Notes: generated from the letters alone by a model not told the origin. Positions 16,858 through 25,950 are shown, counted from the stretch's first letter. The stretch is 60,018 nucleotides of DNA from an uncultured Thermomicrobia bacterium (GCA_937968015.1 CALBSO010000064.1:1-60018); one strand, 5' to 3'. Numbers and translations: made by a program.

Positions 16858-18096
16858 TCAGACCTTTTGCTGCTCGACGGGGATTTCGGCCTTGCCGGTG
16901 ATCTCTTCACGCGCCTCTTCGAGTTCGTCAGCGAGGGTGGTGGCCATGGAGGCGGCGGCAACGGCGGGAGCGCCCTCGGTGTGGCGCAGATAGAATTTCT
17001 CGATCTCCTCTTCGCGCCCCCGCTCCACCGATTCGTCGCTCTGTTCGCCGGGGAGGTCAATGCGCAGTTGCTCGACCGTCGCGCGGATACCGGCGGCAAT
17101 CGGGAGCGCGACCAACGCACCGATAATGCCGAAGAGTTTGCCCCCGGCGAGTAAGGCGACCGTCACGGCGACCGGCGAGAGGCGCATGGTCTTGCCGTAG
17201 ACGCGCGGAACGATCAGCCTGCTCTCCAACTCCTCGTAGAAGACGAGCGCCACCAGGACGATGATTGCCTGTGGCAAGCCTTTCGAGAGCGCGAAGAGCA
17301 CCGGCGCGGCGGTCGCCAGCACTGGGCCGATATAGGGAATCAGGTCGGTGAAGGCAGCGAGAAGCGCGAGCACGAGCGGGTTCGGCACCCCGACGACGAT
17401 CAAGAGCGCATACGTGAAACCGCCAATCAGCAGCGATGTGAGCGCCTGACCGCGTATGTACCCGCCAACGATCGTTTCGAGCGCGAGGAGAAGCCGTGCA
17501 GTGCGGAGATGATAGTGGCGGGGGATGAGGGCATAAAGGAAGCCGCGCACCCGCTCGCGATCCGCGATCAGGTAGAAGGCGAGCGCAATTGTCGTGACCA
17601 TATAGACGACGAGTTCAAACGCCGACTGCGCGTAGGAAACGAGCGAACCACCGAGTGGCGCCAGGAACTGATTCGGCTTCGCATCCCGGATATCCGCCGC
17701 GCGATTGGCGAGCGGCGGGAATCCGGCAGCGTAGTCAGCGATACGCGCCTGAAGACGCGGCGCATCGTTTGCCAGTTGCTTGCCCTCACCGACCATCGCG
17801 GGGATGACGAGAAAGCCGAAGCCGATCACCGCGACGAGCAACAAAATGAGTATCGTGAAGAGTGCGATGCCCCGTTTCGCGCCGTGCTTCTCCAACCAGT
17901 CCACGGCCGGGCTGAACGTCCCGGCGAGCACAAGGGCAATCGTCAGGATAAGGAACACCTGCCAGACTTTCGCCAGCACCCAGAGCGCGACGACGATCCC
18001 GACGCCGACGCCAACGAGCGTGAGCGCGGTGCGAGCGGGAAGGGCGATCCGCACCGTGCGGACGCGCGGCGGATTGTCCTGATTGGCGGCCGCCAT
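16858..18096 (-). CDS. AI-2E/PerM family membrane permease
   Basis: A 412-residue membrane protein with about seven helices, including ALTLVGVGVGIVVALWVLAK at the N-terminus, and family motifs AFYLIADRERVRGF, VPNPLVLALLAAFTDLIPYI and SRLIVPRVYG. The C-terminus is a charged Glu-rich tail. GGAGGAG immediately before ATG 18096 fixes the start; the frame is open a further 396 bases upstream without meaning. The family includes transporters of varied substrates, including Na+/H+ antiporters and AI-2 exporters. Confidence 0.88.
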   Translation of the reverse strand: MAAANQDNPPRVRTVRIALPARTALTLVGVGVGIVVALWVLAKVWQVFLILTIALVLAGTFSPAVDWLEKHGAKRGIALFTILILLLVAVIGFGFLVIPAMVGEGKQLANDAPRLQARIADYAAGFPPLANRAADIRDAKPNQFLAPLGGSLVSYAQSAFELVVYMVTTIALAFYLIADRERVRGFLYALIPRHYHLRTARLLLALETIVGGYIRGQALTSLLIGGFTYALLIVVGVPNPLVLALLAAFTDLIPYIGPVLATAAPVLFALSKGLPQAIIVLVALVFYEELESRLIVPRVYGKTMRLSPVAVTVALLAGGKLFGIIGALVALPIAAGIRATVEQLRIDLPGEQSDESVERGREEEIEKFYLRHTEGAPAVAAASMATTLADELEEAREEITGKAEIPVEQQKV

Positions 18097-18257
18097 ACTC
18101 CTCCTGCGGCACACGGGGCCGGAGATGACCGCGATGCGACAAACGTGGACAAATACGGCAGGCGCCACCACGCGCGACATGCCGATTCTCACTCCTTGCC
18201 TATGCATCTCATATGCCAGCGAAAAAAGGCGACACGGTACGATGCCCGGTCCCGGCT

Positions 18258-18371
18258 TTACACGAACTCGATTTTCAGGATGATCTGGGCAGTGGGTTCG
18301 ACGGCATGCACCGTCTCGCGGATGCGACGCAGCAGCGCCGTTTCCTGCTCGGTGAAGGTGTGAGTCGTCAT
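18258..18371 (-). pseudogene. Nucleotidyltransferase N-terminal stub
   Basis: A 37-codon frame with a good ribosome binding site (AGGTGA, 6-nt spacer) reads MTTHTFTEQETALLRRIRET, then EPTAQIILKIEFV-stop. The lead helix followed by a P-x-AxIILxG strand is how small MNT-type nucleotidyltransferases begin, but here the GSRARGD catalytic strand is lost and the protein ends. No HEPN-type partner follows. It is likely a truncated relic. Confidence 0.45.
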
Positions 18372-18433
18372 CGCGGTCACCTTTCGCGCGCTCGGTCCCT
18401 ACCACTATTGTAGCGTGCCGCGGAAGGCGCCGT

Positions 18434-19951
18434 TCATCGCCCGGCGAGAACCTGCTCGCGGACGAGGTGTTTCTGGAGTTTGCCGAGGGCATTGCGGGGC
18501 AGCGTGTCCACGAAATGGACGGTGCGCGGCTTCTTGAAAGCGGCGAGTTGATCGCGGCAGAAGGCGATCAGCGCGTCCGCAGTCAGGTTCGGGTCGTCCC
18601 GGACAACGACCGCCACGACCTGCTCGCCGAATTCGGCGTCCGGCAGGCCGACGACGGCGACCTCGGAGACGCCGGGGCACTGTGCCAGCACTTCCTCGAC
18701 CTCGCGCGGGTAGATATTGTAGCCGCCGCTGATGATTAGCTCCTTCGCCCGCCCGCTGATCGTGTAGTAGCCATCCGCGCTGCGGTGGCCGAGATCGCCC
18801 GTCCGAAACCAGCCGTCCGGGTCGAACGCTTCGGCGGTGGCCTCCGGCCGCTGCCAGTAGCCCGCGAAGACGTGCGGCCCGCGCACCTCGATCTCGCCCG
18901 TCTCGCCATCGGGCAGCGGCTCCCGCGTGCGGGTAGCCACGACGCGCGCCTCCTGGCGGGGGAAGGGCATGCCAACCGTACCCGGCCGCCGCTCGCCATC
19001 GTATGGGTTCGTCGTGTTCATGATCGTCTCGGTCATCCCGTACCGTTCAAGGATCACCTGCCCGGTCAGGGCCTGCCACTCCGCGAACGTCTGCGGGCTG
19101 AGGGGCGCGCTACCGGAGACGCAGAGCCGGAGCGGGCGCGGTCGTATCTCCGGGTGCGCGGCGGCTTCGGCGAGGAGGCGGATATACATCGTCGGCACGC
19201 CGAAGAAGAGCGTCAGCGGTTCGGTGCAAAGCGCACGGTAGATCGGTGCGGCCTCGAAACGGCGGTGGAGTGTCATCGTCGCGCCCGCCGTCAGTGTGCC
19301 GTGCGCGCCAACCATTAGTCCATGCGCGTGGAAGAGCGGCAGCGCGAGCAGGAGATGGTCGTCCGCCGTCCACTGCCACGCCTCCCGCAGCGATGTGATG
19401 TTCGCGATCAGGTTGCGATGGAGGAGCATCGCGCCCTTTGAGCGACCCGTCGTGCCGGAGGTATAGGCGATCACCGCGAGATCATCGGCAAACGGCAGAT
19501 TGGGTGCATGGTCCCACCCGCTCGCCAGAAACACATCCAGTTTCGTATCAACATCAACGATTGCTTCCAACGCGGGCAAATCGGTGCGCACGCGATCCAG
19601 TTCGGTCAATCGCTCGTGGTCGGTAATGCAGAGTCGCACGCCCGCATCGCTGAGGATGTGGCGCAATTCCACTTGCCGGTATTGCGTATTGACGAGCACG
19701 ACCACACCACCCGCAAGCCAGACGCCGAAGTACGCGGCAAGGAAATCCGGGCAATTGTCCAGGAAGAGCGCGACTCGATCTCCCGGCTCAGTGCCCCATG
19801 CACTCAGCGCGCCCGCGAACGCCTCCGCTCGCTTCCGTAGCCACGCATATGTATACGCCTCGCCCGCGAAGTGGATGCACGTCTTCTCCGGTGTTCGTCT
19901 GGCATTATGCAGAAACGCCTCGACAATAGAGGCGGGACCAGTCACGGTCAT
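18434..19951 (-). CDS. Acyl-CoA synthetase / AMP-dependent ligase
   Basis: A 505-residue adenylate-forming enzyme. A-motifs: AYTSGTTGRSKGAMLLHRN (P-loop), ERYGMTETIMNTTNPYDGER, GYWQRPEATAEAF, GWFRTGDLGH, and the C-terminal PRNALGKLQKHLVRE with the catalytic Lys. The closest family look is malonyl-CoA/fatty-acyl ligases (MatB-like). Neighbouring FAH-family and enoyl-CoA hydratase genes, though on the other strand, suggest an acid-degradation locus. Confidence 0.92.
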   Translation of the reverse strand: MTVTGPASIVEAFLHNARRTPEKTCIHFAGEAYTYAWLRKRAEAFAGALSAWGTEPGDRVALFLDNCPDFLAAYFGVWLAGGVVVLVNTQYRQVELRHILSDAGVRLCITDHERLTELDRVRTDLPALEAIVDVDTKLDVFLASGWDHAPNLPFADDLAVIAYTSGTTGRSKGAMLLHRNLIANITSLREAWQWTADDHLLLALPLFHAHGLMVGAHGTLTAGATMTLHRRFEAAPIYRALCTEPLTLFFGVPTMYIRLLAEAAAHPEIRPRPLRLCVSGSAPLSPQTFAEWQALTGQVILERYGMTETIMNTTNPYDGERRPGTVGMPFPRQEARVVATRTREPLPDGETGEIEVRGPHVFAGYWQRPEATAEAFDPDGWFRTGDLGHRSADGYYTISGRAKELIISGGYNIYPREVEEVLAQCPGVSEVAVVGLPDAEFGEQVVAVVVRDDPNLTADALIAFCRDQLAAFKKPRTVHFVDTLPRNALGKLQKHLVREQVLAGR

Positions 19952-19967
19952 GTGAATTCTCTCGCAA

Positions 19968-20375
19968 TCACAGTTCTACACGGCGAATACCAGGAACCCG
20001 GTCGAACTCCCGGTCAAACGTCACGACATCCGTAATGCCCTCATCCTCCATGACTACGGCATGATAGGCGTCCGCGAAGGAGATGTTCAAGTCAACGTAG
20101 TAATCGAAGACGCGCCGAAAGCGCTCTTTACCGGGGAGTATCACGCCGGGCAAGGTAAGCAATGGCAGCACATTGGCACGGATTGCGGACTTTGGGTGCT
20201 TATACGAGCGCTCAAGTAAAAAGACTGTCTCGAAGACCACCGTGTCCACAAGCCGGACACGATGGTTTCCTAGTGCGATCTCCCTGAGGAATGCACTCGC
20301 TTTCGGCGAATGTCGTATGTTGTCCTGTGTGAAATGACGGACGAGGATATTCGTGTCGAGAAACGACAGCGCCAT
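19968..20375 (-). CDS. vapC: PIN-domain ribonuclease toxin
   Basis: A 135-residue PIN protein: FLDTNILVRHFTQDN (first Asp), VFETVFLLERSY (Glu), ISFADAYHAVVM (Asp) and VVTFDREFDRVPG (Asp/Asp). These are the acidic metal-binding residues of VapC RNases. Its ATG directly abuts the stop of the AbrB-like gene, the standard antitoxin-toxin order. Confidence 0.9.
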   Translation of the reverse strand: MALSFLDTNILVRHFTQDNIRHSPKASAFLREIALGNHRVRLVDTVVFETVFLLERSYKHPKSAIRANVLPLLTLPGVILPGKERFRRVFDYYVDLNISFADAYHAVVMEDEGITDVVTFDREFDRVPGIRRVEL

Positions 20376-20648
20376 TTATTCACCCATCCGTCGAAGCGCG
20401 TCCTCCGCGATGGCTTCCTCTGCCATCCGCCGCATCTCTTCGGCGGTTTCGGGCGCCTTGACGCCGGGTGCAGGCTTGAGCGCCCCCGCCGTTCGCTCCA
20501 CAATGCTCACGCTGCGCGCGATGCGAATTTCGTCGTCTTCCAGTGAAAAGATGACCTGCTCACCAGGGATAATACCGAGCCGATCACGCAAATACTTCGG
20601 AATTGTCACTTGTCCTTTGCTTGTCACCGTCGAGAATAGATCGTCCAT
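20376..20648 (-). CDS. vapB: AbrB/MazE-type antitoxin
   Basis: A 90-residue protein starting MDDLFSTVTSKGQVTIPKYL, a classic swapped-hairpin AbrB DNA-binding domain, followed by a Pro-rich linker and an acidic helix that should occupy VapC. AGGGGGA 7 bases upstream favours this start over an ATG seven codons earlier. It is expected to autoregulate the pair. Confidence 0.9.
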   Translation of the reverse strand: MDDLFSTVTSKGQVTIPKYLRDRLGIIPGEQVIFSLEDDEIRIARSVSIVERTAGALKPAPGVKAPETAEEMRRMAEEAIAEDALRRMGE

Positions 20649-20838
20649 TGAAATCCCCCTAACGGTCATGCGTAATACCGATGCACAGTGTTCTTACCAC
20701 CGGAGACAAGGAATGTCGAGGTCCCTCTTACCGCCCTATCGCGACAGGTGGCGGGCGTCCCGGGAACGGCGATCATGTCACCTCACCGCTCCACCAATCG
20801 GCGCCACCTCCCGCGAGGGGCGGGACGGGGCAAGAACC

Positions 20839-20854
20839 CTCATTGCTCATTGCT
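20839..20854. repeat. CTCATTGCTCATTGCT iterated repeat copy
   Basis: Sixteen bases complementary to a copy at 58289-58305. Both are tandem iterations of the 8-mer GAGCAATG. This one lies between vapB and the FAH-family gene, in otherwise featureless intergenic DNA. Confidence 0.6.
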
Positions 20855-20924
20855 TCCCTTTGGGCGTAGACTGGCGGCGGTTCGCACGAAACGATGGGAA
20901 TGCAGCGGAAGGGAGCGAGGCGAC

Positions 20925-21797
20925 ATGCGGATCGTGGTGTACGACGCGGGAAAGATCGGCCTTTGGGTCAACGATCAGGTCATCAATATTGACGGGCAAA
21001 TCCCGGAAGGGGCGAACAGCACGACGCAGGGGCGGCTCGCTCGGCTCCTGGAAGGGCTGAGTGGATTGCGGCCCGCCTTGCAGCAGGCAATGCACAAGGG
21101 GCCGTTCATCCCCGTCAGTGAGGTAAAACTGGAAGCGCCGGTTCCGAAGCCGAGCAAGATCGTCTGCGCCTTCGCGAATTATACCGAGGGTGGCGCGCGC
21201 TCCGAGGTGCCACTGGATATGTTCCTCAAGTCTCCCGCGAGCATCCTCGGCCCGGGCGGGACGATTATGCTGCCGCCGTTCCAGGCGCGCATCTTCCATC
21301 ACGAGGCGGAACTGGCCTTCGTGATCGGCAAGGGCGGCGCGCACATCGCCGAAGCGGACGCGATGAAGCATGTCGCGGCGTATACCTGCTTCATGGACAT
21401 CTCCGCGCGCGACACGACACGGCTGGGCAAGTCGTTCGACACCTTCGGCCCGATTGGTCCCGCGCTCGTCACCGCGGACGAAGTGCCCGACCCACACAAC
21501 CTCAATGTCAAACTCTACGTCAATGATGACCTGCGCCAGGATTACAACACGAGCGACATGGCGAACAAGATTCCCGCCTTGATCGCCTTCGCCTCCAGCA
21601 TCCTGACGCTCGAACCGGGCGACGTGGTCGCGACGGGCACCAACCATCAGGGACTCAGCCCCGTGCAGGATGGTGACCATCTCCGGCTCGAAATCGAGCG
21701 CCTCGGCACGGTGGAGTTCGACGTGCGAGATGACCTGAAGCGCGAGTGGCCCCGCACGATTGACGAAGAGATGGCCCGCCGCGTTCGGCAGATGTGA
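20925..21797 (+). CDS. Fumarylacetoacetate hydrolase-family protein
   Basis: A 290-residue FAH-fold protein: KPSKIVCAFANYTEG, FHHEAELAFVIGKG (metal Glu residues), AYTCFMDISARDTT (Asp) and GDVVATGTNHQG. Likely a C-C bond hydrolase, decarboxylase or hydratase in ring or keto-acid degradation. Its start at 20925 (MRIVVYDAGK) follows GGGAGCGAGG. The frame is open upstream but without homology. The enoyl-CoA hydratase gene follows after 18 bases. Confidence 0.88.
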   Translation: MRIVVYDAGKIGLWVNDQVINIDGQIPEGANSTTQGRLARLLEGLSGLRPALQQAMHKGPFIPVSEVKLEAPVPKPSKIVCAFANYTEGGARSEVPLDMFLKSPASILGPGGTIMLPPFQARIFHHEAELAFVIGKGGAHIAEADAMKHVAAYTCFMDISARDTTRLGKSFDTFGPIGPALVTADEVPDPHNLNVKLYVNDDLRQDYNTSDMANKIPALIAFASSILTLEPGDVVATGTNHQGLSPVQDGDHLRLEIERLGTVEFDVRDDLKREWPRTIDEEMARRVRQM

Positions 21798-21815
21798 GCA
21801 CGACGGGAGAAGTGC

Positions 21816-22604
21816 ATGATCGCCTATGAGACGCTGCTGACCGAAACCGCCGATGGTGTCCTGACGATCACGCTGAACCGCCCGGAGGTACTGAATGCGT
21901 TGACGCGACAGGTGCTCCGTGACGTGCGGGATGTGTTGCGGGCCGCCGAACAGGACGCGGCGGTGCGCTGCCTCGTCCTGACGGGCGCGGGGCGCGGTTT
22001 CTGTTCCGGGTTGGACCTCACTGCCGGGGCGCAGCGCGACGCGCATCTCTCGGTCGCTGACGGGGTACGACAGAATTACAATGTGGTTGTGAAGGGCATC
22101 CGCGCGATCGAGAAACCGGTGATCGCCGCGCTCAATGGCGTCGCGGCAGGCGCCGGCATGAGCATCGCGCTCGCGTGCGATATCCGCATGGCGAGCGAGG
22201 TGGCCTGGTTCATGCCGGGGTTCGTTCGGATTGGATTGATCCCGGATAGCGGCGGCACGCTCTTCCTCCCCATGCTCGTCGGCTATGCCAAAGCGGCGGA
22301 ACTGGCCTTCACCGGCGACCGCGTTGACGCGACCGAGGCGCATGGGCTTGGCCTTGTCAACGATGTCATGCCCGCCGCCGCGCTGATGGAGCGGACACAC
22401 GCGCTGGCGGCCCGCCTCGCCGCGCTGCCTACCCGCGCGATCGGCCTGACGAAGCGCGCCTTCAACCAGTCGGTCATGCCACACCTCGATACCGTGCTCG
22501 ACTACGAGGCGGAGATCCAGGAGATCGCGGCCCATACCGACGATCACCGGGAGGGTATCGCCGCCTTCCGCGAGCAGCGGCAGCCGCAGTTCACCGGAAA
22601 ATGA
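21816..22604 (+). CDS. Enoyl-CoA hydratase/isomerase
   Basis: A 262-residue crotonase-fold protein: GVLTITLNRPEVLNALT, AGRGFCSGLDL, VIAALNGVAAGAGMSIALAC (oxyanion hole) and FVRIGLIPDSGGTLFLPMLV. The Asp in IPDSGG is the PaaG-like catalytic position. Co-transcribed with the FAH-family gene. It probably acts on an enoyl-CoA of an aromatic or fatty acid route. Confidence 0.92.
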   Translation: MIAYETLLTETADGVLTITLNRPEVLNALTRQVLRDVRDVLRAAEQDAAVRCLVLTGAGRGFCSGLDLTAGAQRDAHLSVADGVRQNYNVVVKGIRAIEKPVIAALNGVAAGAGMSIALACDIRMASEVAWFMPGFVRIGLIPDSGGTLFLPMLVGYAKAAELAFTGDRVDATEAHGLGLVNDVMPAAALMERTHALAARLAALPTRAIGLTKRAFNQSVMPHLDTVLDYEAEIQEIAAHTDDHREGIAAFREQRQPQFTGK

Positions 22605-22639
22605 TCGCTGTTTCCGCTCCTTCGGTGGTGACGAAACGT

Positions 22640-22882
22640 TTACTTCCCGAGGCGGAAGCCGGCGAGCGTGAGGATGAAGCCGATCAGGAGGCCGAAGATG
22701 CCGAACCCGATGGAGAGGAATCCGAGGTATCCCTCCCGCAACCACAAGGCCGCGACGCCGCAGCCAATGGCGAGAAGACCGGGGATATAAAAATATCCCG
22801 GCGTCAGCGCCGCGAAGAGCGCGAGCAGAAGCCCGAGATAGCCCAACCCCCGCGCGAGACTCTGTTTCGATGTCTCACTCAT
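22640..22882 (-). CDS. Small membrane protein, three predicted helices
   Basis: An 80-residue protein MSETSKQSLARGLGYLGLLL... with hydrophobic stretches at about residues 12-30, 32-48 and 52-76 and Gly-rich packing (GFLSIGFGIFGLLIGF). No recognised domain. It lies downstream of another membrane protein gene on the same strand. Confidence 0.65.
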   Translation of the reverse strand: MSETSKQSLARGLGYLGLLLALFAALTPGYFYIPGLLAIGCGVAALWLREGYLGFLSIGFGIFGLLIGFILTLAGFRLGK

Positions 22883-22900
22883 ACGTGCGATTGCCCCCCA

Positions 22901-22924
22901 CCCTCTCCCGCTTGCGGGGGAGGG
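22901..22924. repeat. CCCTCTCC-type hairpin repeat
   Basis: CCCTCTCCCGC (22901-22911), TT, GCGGGGGAGGG (22914-22924), one mismatch. It lies between two minus-strand membrane protein genes. Same style as 37430-37453 and 52442-52473. Confidence 0.6.
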
Positions 22925-22997
22925 AGTCATCATTCGTGACGGTAGTGTATGCCAAAGCGCGAGCGACCGCACGTACAAGACAGAACCAAGCGATGGA

Positions 22998-23621
22998 TCA
23001 CGCACTGGGCGGCGCGGATTCCGATCCTTCCTGCGGGACAACGGGTTCCGTGGGAACGATGGGCGCGCCATTCCCATGGGATGCGTGGCTATACACCCTG
23101 ACCGCTCTCCCTTCCTCCGTGGGGAAGACGGGCGCAGTCGCGGGCGCCCTCTGGGCAGCATGGGCAGCATGGTCAGTCTGGGCGGATGGGGGGTTCGGGC
23201 CGTTCGCCCGCTCCGGCCGCGTGATGACGTAGCCGAGGGTCAGCGCGAGGCCGACAAAGAGCGGGACGAAGCCGGCGAGCATCCATGGGCCGAGGCCGAG
23301 CGGGAAGTTGATCGTGTTGCCGCTGGCGCTGTTGGCGATGAAGCCAATTGGCCAGAGAGCGAGCGTCAGCGCGATGCCGATGCCTGTCAGCACGAGGCCC
23401 CAGATCAAGGTCGCGCGGCCCCCACCACCCTGGTTGACGACGACCGGCCGTTGCGGCAAAGGCGGGCTGGGCATCATCACCATTGGCGGTGGCGGGGTGA
23501 TACCGTGCTGGATCATCGTCAGCGTTTCCCGGTATTTCAGATAGCGCGAAAGCAGGATGAATGCGAGGATGATGCCGGGAAAAAGCACGAAGATAATGAA
23601 GACGACGAGTACATTACCCAT
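22998..23621 (-). CDS. Membrane protein with Pro-rich linker
   Basis: A 207-residue protein. One N-terminal helix (VLVVFIIFVLFPGIILAFIL), a cytoplasmic KYRETLTMIQHGITPPPP segment of the kind found in DUF6249-like proteins, two central helices (ATLIWGLVLTGIGIALTLAL; WMLAGFVPLFVGLALTLGYV) and a disordered Ala/Pro/His-rich tail. Function unknown. Starts 13 bases after the DUF4097 gene ends, so it is probably co-transcribed with it. Confidence 0.7.
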   Translation of the reverse strand: MGNVLVVFIIFVLFPGIILAFILLSRYLKYRETLTMIQHGITPPPPMVMMPSPPLPQRPVVVNQGGGGRATLIWGLVLTGIGIALTLALWPIGFIANSASGNTINFPLGLGPWMLAGFVPLFVGLALTLGYVITRPERANGPNPPSAQTDHAAHAAQRAPATAPVFPTEEGRAVRVYSHASHGNGAPIVPTEPVVPQEGSESAPPSA

Positions 23622-23634
23622 TGGATTGATCCTC

Positions 23635-24561
23635 CTAAATGCTCTGTTTCGTCAGTGTAATCGAACCATTGCCCGTATGCACGGTGAGATCGGCGTCGGG
23701 CCGGTTAATCACACCCTGCACCGCGTTGCGCTTGTTCTCGCCGTTCGGCGCTGTCGTGACGGGAAAGTCAACATGGATGCTGCCATTGCCGCTCCGCAAG
23801 TCTACGTTGAGTGCGCTCTCCGGCGGCAGGGTCATCGCGACGGTGCCATTACTCGTCTCCACGGTATTCTTCGAGCCGGGCGCGAGCGATCCCGTGAAAC
23901 TGACACGGCCGTTTGATGTGCGCAGATCGAGCCCGGTCGCCTGCACATCTCGCACCTCGACAATGCCATTGCTCGAACCGAGACGCAACGTGCCGCGCCC
24001 CCCGATGACGCTCACGCGGCCATTCGAGGTCTGCGCCGAGATCGTCCCGTCCACGTCCCGCGCGGTGATGATGCCGTTCGAGGTGCTCAGGTCGAATTGT
24101 CCCGCGACACCGGTAATATCAATCCGGCCGTTGCTGCTCTTGATCGGCGCGAGATCGGCGTGCGCGGGCACCTGAATCTGATAGTCCACCGCCATGCGGC
24201 TGTAGCCGAAGAAGGCGAAGCCTGCGGAATTGTCGCCGGTCGTTCCGATCGTGATGCGATTGCCGTCTTGTTGCATCGTCACCTGGAGTGTGGCCAGCAT
24301 TTCGTCCGTCGCGGCGCGCTTGACGGCGTGAATGACGACACTGTTCTCTTCCCCGCGCGTGACGGTGATCGTGCCGTTGCGATCCTGGAGGCTGATCGTC
24401 GGCACGCCGTTCACCGCGAAGGTTTGATCGGTGGTCGCCATTTTGTCCAGTTCACCGATGTGGCCAATAATGCCGCCCGCCCCGACGACCGAGACAACCA
24501 TCCCAACCGCGACCAGCACGAGCGCGAGGGATAAGAGAATGATGGTGATTCGTTTCTTCAC
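23635..24561 (-). CDS. DUF4097-type membrane-anchored beta-repeat protein
   Basis: About 308 residues: a basic start and one helix (ITIILLSLALVLVAVGMVVS), then a repetitive beta domain with recurring SNGRI/SNGIV/SNGTV turns (KSSNGRIDITG, STSNGIITARD, QTSNGRVSVIG, TSNGTVAMTL, GNGSIHVDF, GNGSITLTK), the DUF4097 right-handed beta signature. A GTG start (24561, GGGAGA upstream) is preferred; an open ATG at 24696 adds an unlikely 45-residue lead. It is divergent from an ECF sigma/anti-sigma pair and could be an envelope target of that sigma factor. Confidence 0.8.
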   Translation of the reverse strand: MKKRITIILLSLALVLVAVGMVVSVVGAGGIIGHIGELDKMATTDQTFAVNGVPTISLQDRNGTITVTRGEENSVVIHAVKRAATDEMLATLQVTMQQDGNRITIGTTGDNSAGFAFFGYSRMAVDYQIQVPAHADLAPIKSSNGRIDITGVAGQFDLSTSNGIITARDVDGTISAQTSNGRVSVIGGRGTLRLGSSNGIVEVRDVQATGLDLRTSNGRVSFTGSLAPGSKNTVETSNGTVAMTLPPESALNVDLRSGNGSIHVDFPVTTAPNGENKRNAVQGVINRPDADLTVHTGNGSITLTKQSI

Positions 24562-24624
24562 TGTTCGGTTTCTCCCGTCATCCGCGACGAACGCTTCTAT
24601 CCGGTATGACAGGCAGGCATCCGC

Positions 24625-24677
24625 AGATGTTTCACGGGACGTATCCAGGAGTGACGCGACACGGGGGTGAAACATCT
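24625..24677. promoter_or_regulatory. 11-bp inverted repeat between DUF4097 and ECF sigma genes
   Basis: AGATGTTTCAC (24625-24635) and GTGAAACATCT (24667-24677) are perfect inverted repeats separated by 31 bases, inside the 267-base divergent intergenic region. Could be a regulator site or a hairpin in the DUF4097 leader. Confidence 0.5.
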
Positions 24678-24828
24678 CCCGCGCATCGCGTATCAAAGGA
24701 TGCGGGAATGTGCCGCGTTTGTACGCCCGATTTCCCTTTCCCGTTTCGGGGGTGGGCAGGGAGTAGGCAAAACACCTTGAAACAATTCCGTGTGTCTGTC
24801 ACTCTAACCCGGTGGAGGTGGTGATACG

Positions 24829-25437
24829 GTGAGTGCAATGGCGATCGCACGGCAATTGACCCGCAGTTGGACCCCACAGGCTGCGCCGGTGGATGACGAG
24901 AAGACACTCGTCCGGCGCGGGCAGGCGGGGGACAACGATGCCTTCGCGCGGCTCGTGGAGCGGAACCAGATGGGCGTCTACAACCTCGCACTGCGGATGA
25001 CGCGCGACCCGGAGGAGGCGGTGGACCTCACGCAGGAGACCTTTCTGCGCGCGTGGCGGAGCCTGCCGGGCTTCCGCGCCGAGGCGAAGTTCAGCACCTG
25101 GCTCTATCGCATCGCATATAACGTCTGCCTCAGCCGCCGCATCGTCCACCCCTCGACCTTTGCCGACCCAAACGCCGCCGACTCCATCCCGATGCCGGAG
25201 GGCGAGGAGCCGCCCGCGGTAATCCTGCGACAGGAGCGGCGGGAGCGCGTCGTGGCGGCGATGCATCGGCTGACCCCCGCGTACCGGCTCGTCCTCGACC
25301 TCTATTACTGGCGGGATTGCACCTATGAAGAGATTGCCGCCATCCTCGATCTGCCGATGGGTACGGTGAAGACGCATCTCTTCCGCGCGAAGGCGGCGCT
25401 CCGCACGGTCCTGGTGGCCGAGGGGGGCGCGGCATGA
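24829..25437 (+). CDS. ECF-type RNA polymerase sigma factor
   Basis: A 202-residue sigma24-like protein. Region 2: NDAFARLVERNQMGVYNLAL, DLTQETFLRAWRS, FSTWLYRIAYNVCL. Region 4: PAYRLVLDLYYWRDCTYEEI, DLPMGTVKTHLFRAKAALR (helix-turn-helix). GTG start with GGAGGTGGTGATAC upstream. Its end overlaps the anti-sigma factor start by 4 bases. Confidence 0.93.
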   Translation: MSAMAIARQLTRSWTPQAAPVDDEKTLVRRGQAGDNDAFARLVERNQMGVYNLALRMTRDPEEAVDLTQETFLRAWRSLPGFRAEAKFSTWLYRIAYNVCLSRRIVHPSTFADPNAADSIPMPEGEEPPAVILRQERRERVVAAMHRLTPAYRLVLDLYYWRDCTYEEIAAILDLPMGTVKTHLFRAKAALRTVLVAEGGAA

Positions 25438-25946
25438 TCTGCACGGATATCGCCGCCCTGCTCCCCGAATACATCCGTCGCCGCTTGCCCGCCGCGCAAG
25501 AGGCCGCCGTGCGCGCTCATCTCTCCGGCTGCCCGGCCTGCGCCGCCGCGTACGAGGATGAACTCGCCTTCGGTGCGAAGGTACGCGGTACCGACATGCC
25601 CGCGCCACCGGCGTTGATGGCACAGGTAATGGCCGGCGTCCGCGCCGAGCCACATCAGGCCGCGCCCTATCGGGTGCGCGCACTCGATTTTGTACTCGCG
25701 ATTGGCGCCGCGCTCGCCGTGGGTGGGTTGGTCTTTGGGCTACTGTCGCTCTGGAAAATCAGCCCCCTCTTCACTGATCTGTTCGATCCCGGCGCGCTCC
25801 TCGGCGGTAGCCTCACCGTCCGCGCGATCATCCTCGCCGCGCTCTGGGCCATTGTCGGCCTTTGCGTGAGCCTTCCGATCGCCGCGACGATGCATGCCGC
25901 GATCATGCGGAGCCGCCGCGCGCCTGTGTGGTGGAGCAGGCTATAG
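25434..25946 (+). CDS. Zinc-finger (ZAS) anti-sigma factor
   Basis: A 170-residue membrane protein. The N-terminal domain has the His29-x3-Cys33-x2-Cys36 motif (AHLSGCPACAAAYEDEL) plus Cys3, the ZAS zinc signature. Two C-terminal hydrophobic stretches follow (FVLAIGAALAVGGLVFGLL; IILAALWAIVGLCVSLPIAA). It should sequester the sigma factor encoded just upstream. Confidence 0.85.
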   Translation: MICTDIAALLPEYIRRRLPAAQEAAVRAHLSGCPACAAAYEDELAFGAKVRGTDMPAPPALMAQVMAGVRAEPHQAAPYRVRALDFVLAIGAALAVGGLVFGLLSLWKISPLFTDLFDPGALLGGSLTVRAIILAALWAIVGLCVSLPIAATMHAAIMRSRRAPVWWSRL

Positions 25947-25950
25947 AACT

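Noticed and set aside
20847..22745. 632-codon open frame on the minus strand
   Set aside because: Antisense shadow of the FAH-family and enoyl-CoA hydratase genes, which have clear motifs.
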